Shown piece by piece: positions 1 through 11,800 of a DNA stretch of 64,000 bases. Position 1 is the stretch's first letter. The number at the start of each line of letters is the position of its first letter. The notes beneath the pieces are model-generated. The model was given only the letters and a program-made list of their open reading frames with translations, was not told where the DNA came from and did not search any database. Made by a program: the position numbers and the translations under genes. The stretch covers positions 10,305,149-10,369,148 of the forward strand of contig OX465103.1 of the NCBI GenBank assembly GCA_949987565.1, given 5' to 3'. This DNA comes from Luidia sarsii. Taxonomy: Eukaryota > Echinodermata > Asteroidea > Paxillosida > Luidiidae.

Positions 1-530
1 TGGATTTGAGTGGCATTATGTACAAGCAACAGACAAATTAGTGTAGTCTCTCAGGGCCATTATGATACTTATAGCAAGAAGTTCAATTATTTGGACTGGG
101 TTGCTCATTGGAATAATTATTGTACTCGTACAGGGACACCGAAGAGAAAGGTAGACCCTTAAGGCGGCCAAGTGAAATGCCGTACGTCACAACTGAATAT
201 TCATGAGTTAATCCCTCGACTGCGGGAGGTCAATGGGTCCTGAAGTTAATTAATGCTAAGGAGCCATGAACACATTTGACGTACGGCATTCTACTTGGCC
301 GCCTTTAGGGTCTACCGAAGAGAAACGCCCATTTTCCGAGACAGCATTGTTCATTGGAATAATTAATGTGGTTCCACAAGGCCACCGTAAAGAGATCCAT
401 TTCTCAGACAAGGTGGCTCATTGGAATAATTATTGTGGTTTCGCAAGGCCATCGTAGAGAAGTGTCCGTCTCTCAGGATGAAAATAAGAATCAATGTGGT
501 TCAACCAGGGCACCATCTGACCATAGAGAG
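1..530. repeat. Degenerate tandem repeat of about 64 bp
   Basis: The phrase TCATTGGAATAATTA recurs near 98, 352 and 418, each time followed by a GTGGTT/GTACTC block and a diverged ACACCG/CCACCG/CATCG block. This is an old tandem array with a unit near 64 bp, interrupted by a MITE at 150-316. No gene was recognised in 1-1216 apart from the end of the CRT-like transcript. Confidence 0.55.
150..316. mobile_element. Mutator-like MITE with 39-bp inverted ends and 9-bp target duplication
   Basis: The left end (150-188, starting GGTAGACCCTTAAGGCGGCC) and the right end (278-316) are reverse complements over 39 bases with three mismatches. GAAGAGAAA at 141-149 is repeated exactly at 317-325, a 9-bp target-site duplication typical of Mutator-like elements. 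The interior is 89 bp and codes for nothing, so this is a non-autonomous copy. It sits inside the degenerate array at 1-530. Confidence 0.75.
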
Positions 531-913
531 CCTCCAAATAGACCGTGTAAGTTGGCCTCGAGAATGTACGTGTTACCGCGAGATTCCTGACTTCCGGGCT
601 CCTCGGATAGGAGGTAAAGCTTGTCGCGCCGATTGAAGCAGTTTAAACTATTAGAATAGTCTTTTAGGAATAAAATGTTAAAATACAATGTGTAAAGTAC
701 GTGATTTTGCACGTTTTCACGTTTGTGTTTTGATCTTGTATTATTTTGTTTACATGTACGGTATGTACAGTACATTACAAGGCGCTTTTCTTGCCCGAAT
801 GCGAACCACACCAACTTCGGCGCGATACAAGTAGTAATGCTCACGTCGCGTACCACAGTCGGGCCGTATTCGCAATACTCTACTTACAACCGGAAGATGA
901 AGGTCGGGTTCTA

Positions 914-919
914 TTTATT
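914..919 (-). promoter_or_regulatory. Likely polyadenylation signal of the CRT-like gene
   Basis: AATAAA on the minus strand, about 300 bases after the stop codon of the CRT-like gene. This is a plausible 3' end, placed only by motif and distance. Confidence 0.4.
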
Positions 920-1216
920 TGTTTTCTCTGCCGTATTCTCATTTTTTTTAGTTCTTTTTTTTGCTCATTCTTATATTTTTAATATACTTAATCCATAAAC
1001 CTCGGTTTTTAGTTGGAAAGAGGCTTTCTTCATTATGTAATAATGCATTCAAAATTGGGCACGTGTAAATCTCCTATAGCAGGCGGCGCGGAGGTGCCCG
1101 GAAGTGTACGGTGACCTTTTTCACCACGAGAGTTACTAGTACACGGTCTATTATAGGCCCTTTTCCAAAACCCGGCTTAGGCTCAGGCTCCGGCTTTGTC
1201 TTTCTTTGTTCACTCA

Positions 1217-4200
1217 TTAATCGGTAGTTTGTTCCGCCAACTTTTTGGCCTCTTTTCGCTCCTGCTCGCCGAAGTAGTTATAGAAAGCCACCGTGGGTAC
1301 CAGTACGAGCAGACCGAGAACCCTGAAGACGAAGGGAAGACCGAACTCTGGTGCCCAGTGAAACTTCCCATGCTCCTGACCAGGAAGGGGGTCCACACTG
1401 AAGAGAGCGAAGAAGACGCTGCCCAGAGGGGTGACCAGCGACTGGACGAGCACCAGCCAAATAGCGCCCTCTGCAAACTTGACGAGCAGGAAGATCATGA
1501 GGTTGGCCAGACAGTAGGCCAGGATGAAGACGATGTACGCAGGCGCAGCCGTGATGCATTGTGGGTCGGCGTAGTACATGCACTTGAGGGAGTAGAACAT
1601 GTTGCGTAGAAAATCCGGGAAATTGTCGGCCTGGGGAAGGAAGAGATTCAGTCACGTCATCCTGTCCTACGATTTGCCTCATCGTGGGGTGAACCCGCAT
1701 TCGCGAGATGGGGAGTGATCTGGAATCGCAGGGTAAGCTGGCGCTGGTGTCTTGCCGAAAAGTGTCCGCTGCCAAATGGCGTCTGCTAATTAGCATATTG
1801 GGATGTGATTGGCTATGCGTCGTTGACGGACTCACAAAATCATGCGAGCGAAGACAGTGCGCCATGCGTAGGGTCTACGCCTAGGCTGTGCTCGGACACT
1901 ATTTGGCAACGGACACTTAAGCATCGACACTGGGTAATTTTGGCGTGGTATTGGGTAAATGAGATTTGAAGGTTTTTATGGTGAGAATATCTGGATAAAT
2001 AGGTTTGCGGAGACACCATGTAAATTCTCTTTTGTGAGTAAGTGTGGTTCTGAAAAGAACCGGAGGAACTCGACGTTTCGAACAGTGTACTCTGCTCGTC
2101 TTCAGGAGAACTTACTCACAAAAGAGAATTTACATGGTGTCTCCGCAAACCTATTTAACCTGTATTGGGTAGAGTTGTGCAGGATTGCTGTCATTATGAT
2201 GCACCGAGGTTTATGTTTTCCGAAGGAAGAGGATGGACAGTGTATGGGCGTCGATCCTGTACTGACGCGAATCACATTTCATTGATATAAATTAATATCC
2301 ATCGAGTGCGTGTACATTTTGTACCTATAGGCGAGGGTGAATGGCAGTTCTTGCGTGTATTGAAATACGTAAGTCGCGTCGGTTCGGCGGCTAATTATGT
2401 CCCCGATAAGTGTGTCCACAGGAACAGAATTATACCTGGATCACTAGTGTCCACCGGACAGGTTTCTCCAGGTAAAGGTTTCCCCGGACAAAATGATGGC
2501 CACAACTGGGTAAAATGTGTCCGGGCAGACACATTTAAAGGGGGGGGGGACTGATTTAACCTTCACACGGATCGGCGCCCTTAATGATTCTTCCTATTGC
2601 AGAGTACGGATTCATTGCAAGACTATAGTTGAATGTTAATGGGCACTGCATGCACCCTGGACAGATCTATCGACTGGCTCGCTTCTCGGACTTACCGCCC
2701 CAAAGTCTGGTATGAAATCCGTCCAGAACAGCAAGGCGACAAAGACGAAATTGTAGAACTGCACCCAGGCCAGGAACACGAGCGATTCAGTCTGCGAATG
2801 ATAGAAATTATGTTGATTAAAACTATGATTTAAAACAGCAAAGAAAATTGGACTGAACCGTGACTTTTGAACCCAGGCCTCGGGTTTAGCGTATAGCAGC
2901 GCTCTTACCACGTATCCAGCCCTGGCCATATACTTGGCAGCCTCTTCAAAATAGTCAAAATAGCTTTGCCAAGTAAGAATGATTAACATGTTAGAATTTA
3001 AACAAAAGGAATGCGCATTCGCATTATGTGTAACTTATTGTCGTATGAGGGTTTTTTTTAATGGTTTGCGGGCTTGTTCGTTTTATCTTATTTATTACGT
3101 TCACATGTGTAAAGCTGTAATCTAAATCGCTGCTGCTGCGGTAGCGTTTGTAGTACATGTATGACTCTATGTACCTACCTGGTCCTTCTTCAGCTCTCGT
3201 TCAATGAGCACATTGAGGATGCCAAGGGGCAGGAATCCGAGGAGGAAGAGTATAGGCCAGACAACCCTCATGACCCCAGTCACTGCACCAGGCACGGGCG
3301 CTTCGTTGCCTATGTTGAAGATTTCTGGCTCCAGAGCTATGAAGAGACCTACGAGTACAATGCCAGTGCACACAAGTCGTCCACGACCAACTCCTATGGA
3401 TGCAAATTGGAAGGAAGGCTTTATCTTCATGAAGGTACGCCCTCTCCCCAGGATAGATCGCCCGTTCGGTCAATCGGGCGTTCGATCGGTTAGGCAATCG
3501 TTCGGCCAATCGGTCAGTGGTTCGGTCGTTATTCGGTTCAGATGTTCGGTCGATTCTGACATTATACTGTAATAGGTTTATCAATCAGTCGCTGATTCGG
3601 TCGTTTGGCCGAGAGTTCGGTTGGTCTTCCTGGTAGATTATTATTCTGCCATTCCATAGGTTTGTGGTTCGGATGTTCGGGTATTCGGTCGTTGGCCCAT
3701 ATACCGTTTGGTAGCGCGCGTTCCGTACGCGTTCAACACGGTATCCCAACCATTCAACTTGTTGTATAGTCTGGCTAATTAGCCTTCGGCGGTCAGGTGA
3801 CGTCATTTGAAAAACCTCTATATAATATATCAACTCTCTATCAAGGGCTAATAATATCACGGAGTCGAGCATGAAAACCACTATTCAATAAAAAATAATC
3901 ACAGGGGGAATTTCCACTTTTTTATGCTGCTAATCACCCAATATAGTCGAATTCAATTAATTAAGCATCCAATGGAATATATTTGTTTTAACCATTTTGT
4001 GTGTAATTTTTTTTTTAACCAAGCCAGAATGTTCATGCTTAGCTGACTTCCGTGCGTAAGTAGTCCTTTAAAATCGGTTCTAGTATCGGTTTTGTATTAT
4101 TAACAAAATGCATACCTTTCCTTAGCAGGATGTACCTGAAGGCAACCGTGAAAGGGATGCTGGAGGTGGACAAGAGAGCCTGCAAGGAACCAGGCGTCCT

Positions 4201-5616
4201 GCGTGGGTCTGCCGAGTACACGATCAGGATGCCGTTGATAGCATTCAGCAATCCCAACAAGGCCATCACTTTATGGGACACGGTGGAACGGATCTCGGAG
4301 CCCGGACTAACCAGGTACTTGTACAGGTAGACCAGCCCGAAGAAGAAGGGCTGGAACCAGACGGCCGAGAACAGGATTACCGGGTAGAAGTCGTTGTATT
4401 TGTCCACCGTGTTGTTGAGCAACGGCAGCGAGACGACCATCATCAGATTGGTGAGAATCGTCAGCGCCGTCAGGATGATATTTAACCTCCGCGCTCCTAT
4501 CTGAAGTGAGAAGATAGGAAGTATCGGTCTTCAAAGACTTGGCCAATCATCCACAGCCAATTATATGGCGTGGTGTATGGTATGGTTATCGGTCCGGTTA
4601 TTGGGCTTACGACTTTGTTTTTGCACGAGGTTATAAAAAGGCCCAAAACAACAATGGGAAGATCGGAAAACACCGATGTCCACAAATTTTCTTCTAATTT
4701 ACACAGTTTATAGATGGACATGGTAGAATCCTCATGTTGAAATCTTACGGTCTGGGATGCTGTACTTTTCGAGAAATATTCACTCAAACATCGACATATA
4801 GTTTATTACTCGCGAGTAATAAACTAATTCTTACACTACTAACGGTGCGAAAACCGTGACGTTTTTTTTTTGCCCTTTTCAACTCTCTCAGATAATGCAT
4901 TTGAGTTTAAACCTTGGCATGATTTCTTTTTTGGCATGTCTAATTGTTTAACACACAAAATACTGTGGCAATCTTTTGAACTTTACCAATGTTGTATAGG
5001 GCCTTTAAGTTTATATAACGTTCCTCCCGCCGCATGATAGAATGTTATCTTTAAAATAATTATTTTAATCTCAAAAGTTAGATGGCCCGACGTTTCGATC
5101 CGAGCAGGACCTTTCTTAAAGGCAAAGTGACAAGGACATACACAGACAGTCAGGGGACTGACACACATGACAGAGGAAGGACAAAAGGGAAGGAGTGGGA
5201 TGCAGATGTACACACAATTATTTTGTTGAAAAAAACCCCAACTATTTACCAGTAACATGTAAATTCAATATTTTGGGAATGGGAGATATGTGTTGGTAAG
5301 GTATTTTATTTCATGTCAATTTCATGTCAATTCCATTTCAATTCTGTTTTATCATTCAGCTATAAAAAAAAATCTGCCTCTGGTTTGCTTGTTGTTTATG
5401 GATAATTATAAATAATTATATTATAATTATATTGTTTACCATGTACACGCGGTTTCCTCTCAAACTAAACTTGTAGCAGTCCTTCGAGTCTTCGCTCACA
5501 CCATGCTCCGTCAGGAGGGGGTACTCGTCCGAATCGCTGCCCTGCGCAGCGCCCGCAACGTTGATCGATGGTGACGCTGGGGAATGAAGGGGCGTGGTCT
5601 CCGACACCTCCGCCAT
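1217..5616 (-). CDS. CRT-like multi-pass membrane transporter
   Basis: Five exons on the minus strand: 5616-5440, 4500-4116, 3393-3179, 2791-2696 and 1630-1217 (stop included). All junctions are GT-AG and phases agree, giving 428 residues, a normal length for the CRT-like family (relatives of the malaria chloroquine resistance transporter, plant CLTs and Dictyostelium Crt proteins), in the drug/metabolite transporter superfamily. Diagnostic stretches are LGLLNAINGILIVYSADP, RTPGSLQALLSTSSIPFTV and VLVGLFIALEP in the first half, and LVQSLVTPLGSVFFALF in the second. About ten hydrophobic helices are visible. The N-terminal 59 residues are hydrophilic and carry DEYPLL near residue 30, which fits the acidic dileucine lysosome-sorting signal. 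A role in moving small solutes such as thiols or peptides across a lysosomal membrane is inferred from the family. The start codon sits in AAGATGGCGG, and an in-frame TGA lies upstream. The C-terminus is short, ending EQTTD. Confidence 0.85.
1997..2156. mobile_element. Foldback element with 47-bp perfect inverted arms (intron of CRT-like gene region)
   Basis: The left arm 1997-2043 and right arm 2110-2156 are perfect reverse complements over 47 bp, beginning AAATAGGTTTGCGGAGACAC. The 66-bp centre holds the smaller hairpin GGTTCTGAAAAGAACC. The element lies in the intron between exons 4 and 5 of the CRT-like gene. Related copies are at 26879-27050, 36715-36898 and 43862-44117, with partial copies near 12653, 47741, 54220 and 62540. 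Confidence 0.8.
4634..5010. mobile_element. Diverged relative of the 59306-59663 TTAA element
   Basis: This stretch in the first intron of the CRT-like gene starts with AAAAGGCCCAAAACAACAAT and ends with ACCAATGTTGTATAGGGCC, matching the inverted ends of the element at 59306-59663. Its interior (CACAAATTTTCTTCTAATTT and the TGCTGTACTTTTCGAG block) recurs in reverse orientation at 41333-41660. The 96-codon minus ORF here is therefore repeat sequence and not an exon. Confidence 0.5.
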
Positions 5617-8600
5617 CTTATCTATGGTGGCCGGAAAGATACGAATCACATTTCAGTAGGGTTAGGGGGTAATGCACGACGCCACTGGTTGTCAGTGTCG
5701 TAATCATCGCTGTCGTGAATGTCGTTGGGGTCGTTGTCATAATTATAAGTCGTTTTTTTTTTAACAATGACGTCATGATGTAGGTTGTTCGGTGGTACCC
5801 ATAGATTTGTATCAGTAGTATCATTGCATATAATTCTGCAGTCAAACATTATTGTGGTGTCCGTTGCCATAAACGCAATACACATTGGATCAGGCTTCGT
5901 CTCTGTCTGAAAAAACCCTGAAAATCCAGGTTGTTGTTGGCTTGATAGGTACAGAGTATTCACCAAGAAACTGGGGCAAAACGCTTGTTTGTAGATGCCT
6001 GTGACGTTAAATAATGTACTATACTTCCGTGGCTACCTCTTTGCTATAATGAACGACCGCTATACGGAAATTGAAAATGTTCATGGATCCCGGGGTGTAC
6101 ACGGAAAAAGAAAAATGATAAGGTGGTTGAACTTTGAACCTATAACCACGTCGTATACTGGAGTCGTGGTTTTATTTTCAAGTTTATTTCCGCCTTCGTT
6201 TCTCTATCATTATTATCTCTGATATGCAGATTGTGTGCAGTGTGTAATGCAAAGGGAATAACTAGTACTACTACTAGCAATGGTGATCTTTTCACAAACT
6301 CGATAGGCCCTGTATTGCAATGACTACGGCAATGTTGTATATTCTCTTGGTCGATGGCAGAAATTGATGAAAACAGATGCCGGGTCAAAAAGACCAGGAC
6401 GCCTTTTTACAGTGATTTTCATTCTACTATTTTCTTTTTGTAAGGCGATTGGAAGGTATTATGATCTCCACAAAAGCCCACTCTGATCAGTCTAAGCAGG
6501 AGAGGGTGATTTTTTCAACATTTTGATCGTTACGTCTTCCGACCTCTCTCTGTTGCAGTATAGTAATTGATGAAGAAGTTATCTTTATTTACATTTATTT
6601 GTTTGAGCTTTTCATTCAGTACGTCCAAAGCTCAAACAAAAATAATAAGTGAAAAAAAAAGGGTGAAGTTCTTTCTGACTAACACACCTACCCACCTAGC
6701 CGAACTCCTTTCAGTAATTTTGGTCAGCAATACTGACGCAACTGTGACCATAAGATTTTTAGCAGCAGTACATTATTATTGTTAGTTAATCTATTATCAC
6801 TCTTTACAGGAAAACTGTTAAACAGCTGAGCGAAAGAATTCATTTTTGGCCAGTTGACTCGGGCTGAATGCTGGAAAGAAATCCAGTGTACCGGCGATTT
6901 CGTTGAGAATAACAAAATTAACTACATGTAGCGGTAATTGAAAAAACTAATAGAATGAATTCCGACACTAAAATTTAGTTGGTGATCTAATTAGGCCTAT
7001 TGGTTCTGAGGAACAAAAATGGAAGGACTCACCGATGTTGTTATAATAGAGGCCAACGGATTGTGCCACGAGACCAGATGAATGGGTGTTAATTATTCTT
7101 GCTGCTTGAATCGACAGAGCTGGAGAAAAACGAGGTACAGTGTTTAGGTAGTTCCCTGTTTAACGATCCTGCGTTATCTCGCGTGAGTGGAGCCTCGTGA
7201 CCAGTGATAATTATATGATCTCTCTTGATAACCCTTACCTTCGCCCGGGTATTTTTCCAGTCTAAGAAATTGTGTGCAATGTGAAACTAAATGGCTATAT
7301 AACTTAATTATCATAGGCCTACCCTTACCATGCGTTATTCCACTGTTGGTGTAAAGCCCATTAATATTGCGTAGTCCTAATAGAATTATTTTACGGGGAA
7401 TGCACCTTTACGTGCTCTTAAAACTGCCAGCACTTGCTCAAAACTGAACAGGCGAATTTAGTTTGTATAAAGTTGATGATGGTACAAAATGAAGCAGTCT
7501 GCAATTAACTTAATTCATGAGACCAGCATATAGCAAGTTAACCGCCGCTTTAATGCATGATTTATTTTAAAAAGATAATTACGCATCTTAAATTAAATTA
7601 ATAAGTACAAAATATTGTATTAATATTATTGTAAACAAATAAAGTGTAAACAAACTATTAAAACATCAAAAGTCCAAAACGTTTATAATAATACTGTATA
7701 TAAAATTAATATGACGAAATCGTTCCATTAATGGCAATACCCTAAATTAATATGAAGCACAGATTAAAACGAAGTCAAAAGGCTCCAAAATGTAAGTCTG
7801 AAAGATTTGAATAAAAAGAAATCAAACAATACTAGAACTTTTGTTATTATTTCCGCCAAATGTTGCTTGTTGACTTAATTATTACATGCCATCCCATCCT
7901 ATCCCATCCTACCCCACGCCATGCCATGCCATGCCATCCCAGCCCAGCCCAGCCCAGCCCATCCCATCCCATCCCATCCCATCCCATCCCATCCCATCCC
8001 ATCCCATCCCATCCCATCCCATCCCATCCCATCCCATCCCATCCCATCCATCCCATCCTATCCCATCCCATGCCCACCCCATCCCATCCCATCCTACCCC
8101 ATCCATGGCTCATCCCATCCTATCCGGCCCAGGCCCACCGCAGCACTACTAGTACTAACGGGTGTAGCACACAAAATCCATCCAAGATGGCTCCGCCGAA
8201 CTGATTATCATAAAGTGTGTACCCACAACCGTTTTTTTAATAAGAGGTCTTTGGAGGCTAATTAACTGATATATTGTAGAACAAGTAAAGCTTGAGACAA
8301 CTTGGGGTTCATTCTTCAATTTGGTATGTAATTTGGACCATATCTGGCTTTAAATGTGGCCCCATTTGGCTGTGGAAGTGGAGGGGTCCATCCCAAAATC
8401 CTTGCAGAAATTCGGCTTGGACGGCTACACATTTTGGGGGTGTTGTTTTCTGGGGGTAATTAGCAAAAAAATCTGATCGGCTAAGAGCACTAAAATTGAA
8501 AAGAATCTGAGAGATGAAGGTCGAAACTACAATTTCAAGTATAGCTACAAGAACTGAGAAACTTTTGGGCATGGGATAATTGACTTTGAAAGTGAGTGTT

Positions 8601-8831
8601 TTTGTACAGTGGGAGCTCTATTTAGTGTTCTGCACCCTAACGTCAACCGGCCCTGTCCGACCGCCCTGACGAGCGCCCTCATTCGGCGAAGTAAAATCCG
8701 GTGCTTGTGACGTGGAAGTCGATGTGGTGTGGTTCGGTTCCTCGGTAAATCGTTGAACACCGGCTCAAGACTGGACCGAAAAAACTACTAATTCGGGACG
8801 AAGACGTTCATCATTCTTCAGCATCATGCAT
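5617..8831. other. Spacer between the divergent CRT-like and COPG genes
   Basis: This 3.2-kb spacer separates two divergent start codons and should hold both promoters. It is AT-rich from about 7250 to 7860 and contains the ATCCC microsatellite at 7890-8120. The last 200 bases before COPG are richer in GC and CpG and include TGACGTGG near 8707, a CRE-like site. No coding exon is supported here. Confidence 0.5.
7890..8120. repeat. ATCCC pentanucleotide microsatellite
   Basis: Near-perfect tandem ATCCC from about 7960 to 8050 with diverged flanks (ATGCC, AGCCC, ATCCT). A 5-bp unit has no stop in several frames, which makes five overlapping open frames of proline/serine/histidine or tryptophan/glycine/aspartate repeats on both strands. 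None is credible as protein. Confidence 0.9.
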
Positions 8832-11800
8832 ATGTTAAGGAGAGATAAAAAAGATGAGGAGGATGGTAAGTTAAGTTTGTCTTTACCGAGGCTTAAATCT
8901 GACCGTCACTGCAGATCGACACCCGTGGGCCGTGTTGGAGGAAGATGTTGCCCACTTTCCGGACAGAATGTCCTGGCACAGATGCAGTCCGGCTAATGTT
9001 ATTGTTAATGTTATGATAAACTTTCAGCATGAAAATAATCTTTATTTTATTTAAATGCACTTCACCTTAAAAACTTTACAATAAAGAAAGACATGTTTAC
9101 CGATATAACCGCTGTCAGCTCGCTCTTTTTACTTTTTTAGACAGTCTTTACTCTTTCTTTTTACGCAGTGGCTGTTGTTACGGCAGTCGTCCGTGTGGTT
9201 CCCTGACTTCACAGTATTTGTCAGGATGTTTAGCTCTTGGAACCAGACTATCAGCTAATAGACTGGTTCAACCAGCCTGCAATGCTGATGAAATACAATC
9301 AAGTCAGGGAACCATACGGACGACTGCCGTAACAACAGCCACTGCGTTCTCTTTAAATTTTAATATTGCTTGATTGGTTGTGATTTTTGTATGTCATGTG
9401 CAAAACATCACCACTGTCACTGTCATTGAGTCTCATTTTAATCAATGATTAGGAAAGTGTATATATTGCCTGCACCGGCATTCTTTTTGCAAACGAGCCT
9501 ATTTAGATATTCCCTATTCTGATTGGCCAATTTTCATTACAACTTATGTCATGCTGGCTTGAAGTTGTACTAGTTTAGTTAGTTGTACCACTGTACTTGT
9601 AAGTTGTAGGCTTACATCAGCAAGGAATGACCTTCGGCAAAATAACGTTTAGAAATTGCTGTTTGTCTAGTTTTGGGTTTTGACATATTTCTTTGTCTGC
9701 GTTTCTCCACAGGTGGATCCGGGAATCCATTTCAAAATATGGAGAAGAGTCAAGTTCTACAGGAGGTAAGTTAGTGTGGGTCTTTACAGACGGCTAAGGC
9801 TCTGGCTACGACTGTGGATGATCTTACATGCAGTCTATACTATAGTACTCTATACCTAAGTGCAAGCCAACAGAGAGCAGACATGTAGCCTATGGCAATA
9901 GCTGTTACATTAGTTTGGATTGTCTGAACCATACTTATATAAAAAGGAAGTGTATATTCACCCGGCAGCAGGATTCTTCCTGGAGGTTGTTCCTGCTGAT
10001 GAGATACATATTCATGAACACTCTTTACTCTGATTGGGCAGTGTCAGAGTATAGAGCACACATGAATATGCATAAACAATAACAATTGGCCAATCAGACT
10101 AAGGGATCGGCAGAATAGTGTTTGCGGGAAGTATGCCGTTACTGGGTGAACATAACCTGCCTATACAAAAAATTGCATAAATTGGTGGGCTCTTTCAGCA
10201 AGTGAGATATGTAAAACATTGATATGATTTGTCACAAGTTCAATCTCCAGTTTTGACTACAGGTCATTTCAATGAAGAATGAATATTCGTGAGTGATATT
10301 AATTAAAACATTCATTTACACTTGCTGGATATTTTCAAATTAGGAGGGCCTGAGGTTTTGATCAGAGCAGGAGTTTTTTCAAAGACCAAATAAGGACAAA
10401 AGTCAATAGGAAGCCTGGAATGGAAAAGCAACAGGGACATGGATGGCAGACAAAGGATAAAGAGGATAGCTGGTAGGGTGAGATCAAAGGGAAGGGCAGG
10501 GGATAGGGTTGGGATTAGGACGTGGAGGGAGATCAAACTGGAAAAAGTTGAAGAGAAGTTTGGAAGTGAACACAAAAGAAGGATTATGAGTAAACATGCA
10601 TGGTGTCGTACCATGTTAATCTTTCCACTCTTGGATGTTGTTATTGGTAGATAAATCATAATTAGTCAAGCAAAAATGTAGCGAACTGCATACTGACTGG
10701 AAAGTCCTGAAATGTAATGATTTTAAAAGTTAGCTGCCCTGTTCTTTTAATACAAGCTGGATGCTTTAACAAATGCTTTGCCTTTAATAGAGGCCCCTCA
10801 GTTGGAAATGTCATCACTCATGTCATGATTTGCCAGACATCCCAGTAAAGGTTTTGCTCACTCTGTCAGTGTGTTGTTGCCAATTATTCAACGGTCAAAT
10901 TCCTTTCCTTTGAATGGTCTCTTGCAGGCTCGCGTTTTCAACGAGACTCCTATTAAGCCCAGGAAGTGTTGCCACATTCTGACGAAGATCATGTACATCT
11001 TGAACCAGGTAAGGAGCGCAAGCCTCAATGAGGTTTTGCCCCACTCAACCTAATAAGCATTAAGCACTGTGTACTCGGCGCTTTGCCTGATTGCCCGCCT
11101 GAACAAAATATAGGCAGCTCGGCTGAGATTTTAACCCAAAAAGCAAGTCTCGATTTGCCTGGGTATTTCTTTTTCAGCAGGCAATCGGCAAAAGTCCCTT
11201 TTAAGTAAACTGCGTCGAAAGTCAAGTATCATCAAAATGCACGTCAATGTATGGAAATAATGTTGATATCATTGGAAATTTGCTAATGAAGTACTCTTTC
11301 CAGTGGTGTCAAAATCTCAAAATCTCACTGTGGACGAGAATCCTCATTATGCCATACTAGATCACATATGATCAGGGCTCGAATTCCATAAAAAAATGTA
11401 CTAGACAACAGGTCTAGTAATTGAAGACTCTTACTGGACCTGAACTATTTTTACAAGGCCTGTGCCATCAATAAGAAAAGAAAAATCACGCAGTGAATTG
11501 AAAGGAATACCTTGAGAAAATGCTGTTTACTTGTGCAGGTCAAAAAAGTTATTTGAGTGCCATTTTGTTCATGGTGCAAGAAAAAAACACTAGACAGCCA
11601 ATCCAGTGCAGTCACACTCGGCACTAGACCGACGCTGAAATCACTACACTCAGTCCACGGTCTAGTGGATATTTCGAGCCCTGATGATAAAACCGTCTAG
11701 ACCATTTCACCGAATAGTGTGTTACTGTATTTTAATTTTGTCATTGACGTTCTTTCCATTTGATTCCCTGCAGGGTGAGCACATTGGAACCACGGAAGCC

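Noticed and set aside
4497..4787. 96-codon minus-strand frame directly upstream of CRT-like exon 2
   Set aside because: Exon 1 joins exon 2 at 4500 in phase, and the DNA here recurs as a repeat at 41333-41660.
7847..8265. Five overlapping open frames of 65-114 codons on both strands
   Set aside because: They are translations of the ATCCC microsatellite; a 5-bp repeat without stops opens several frames at once.
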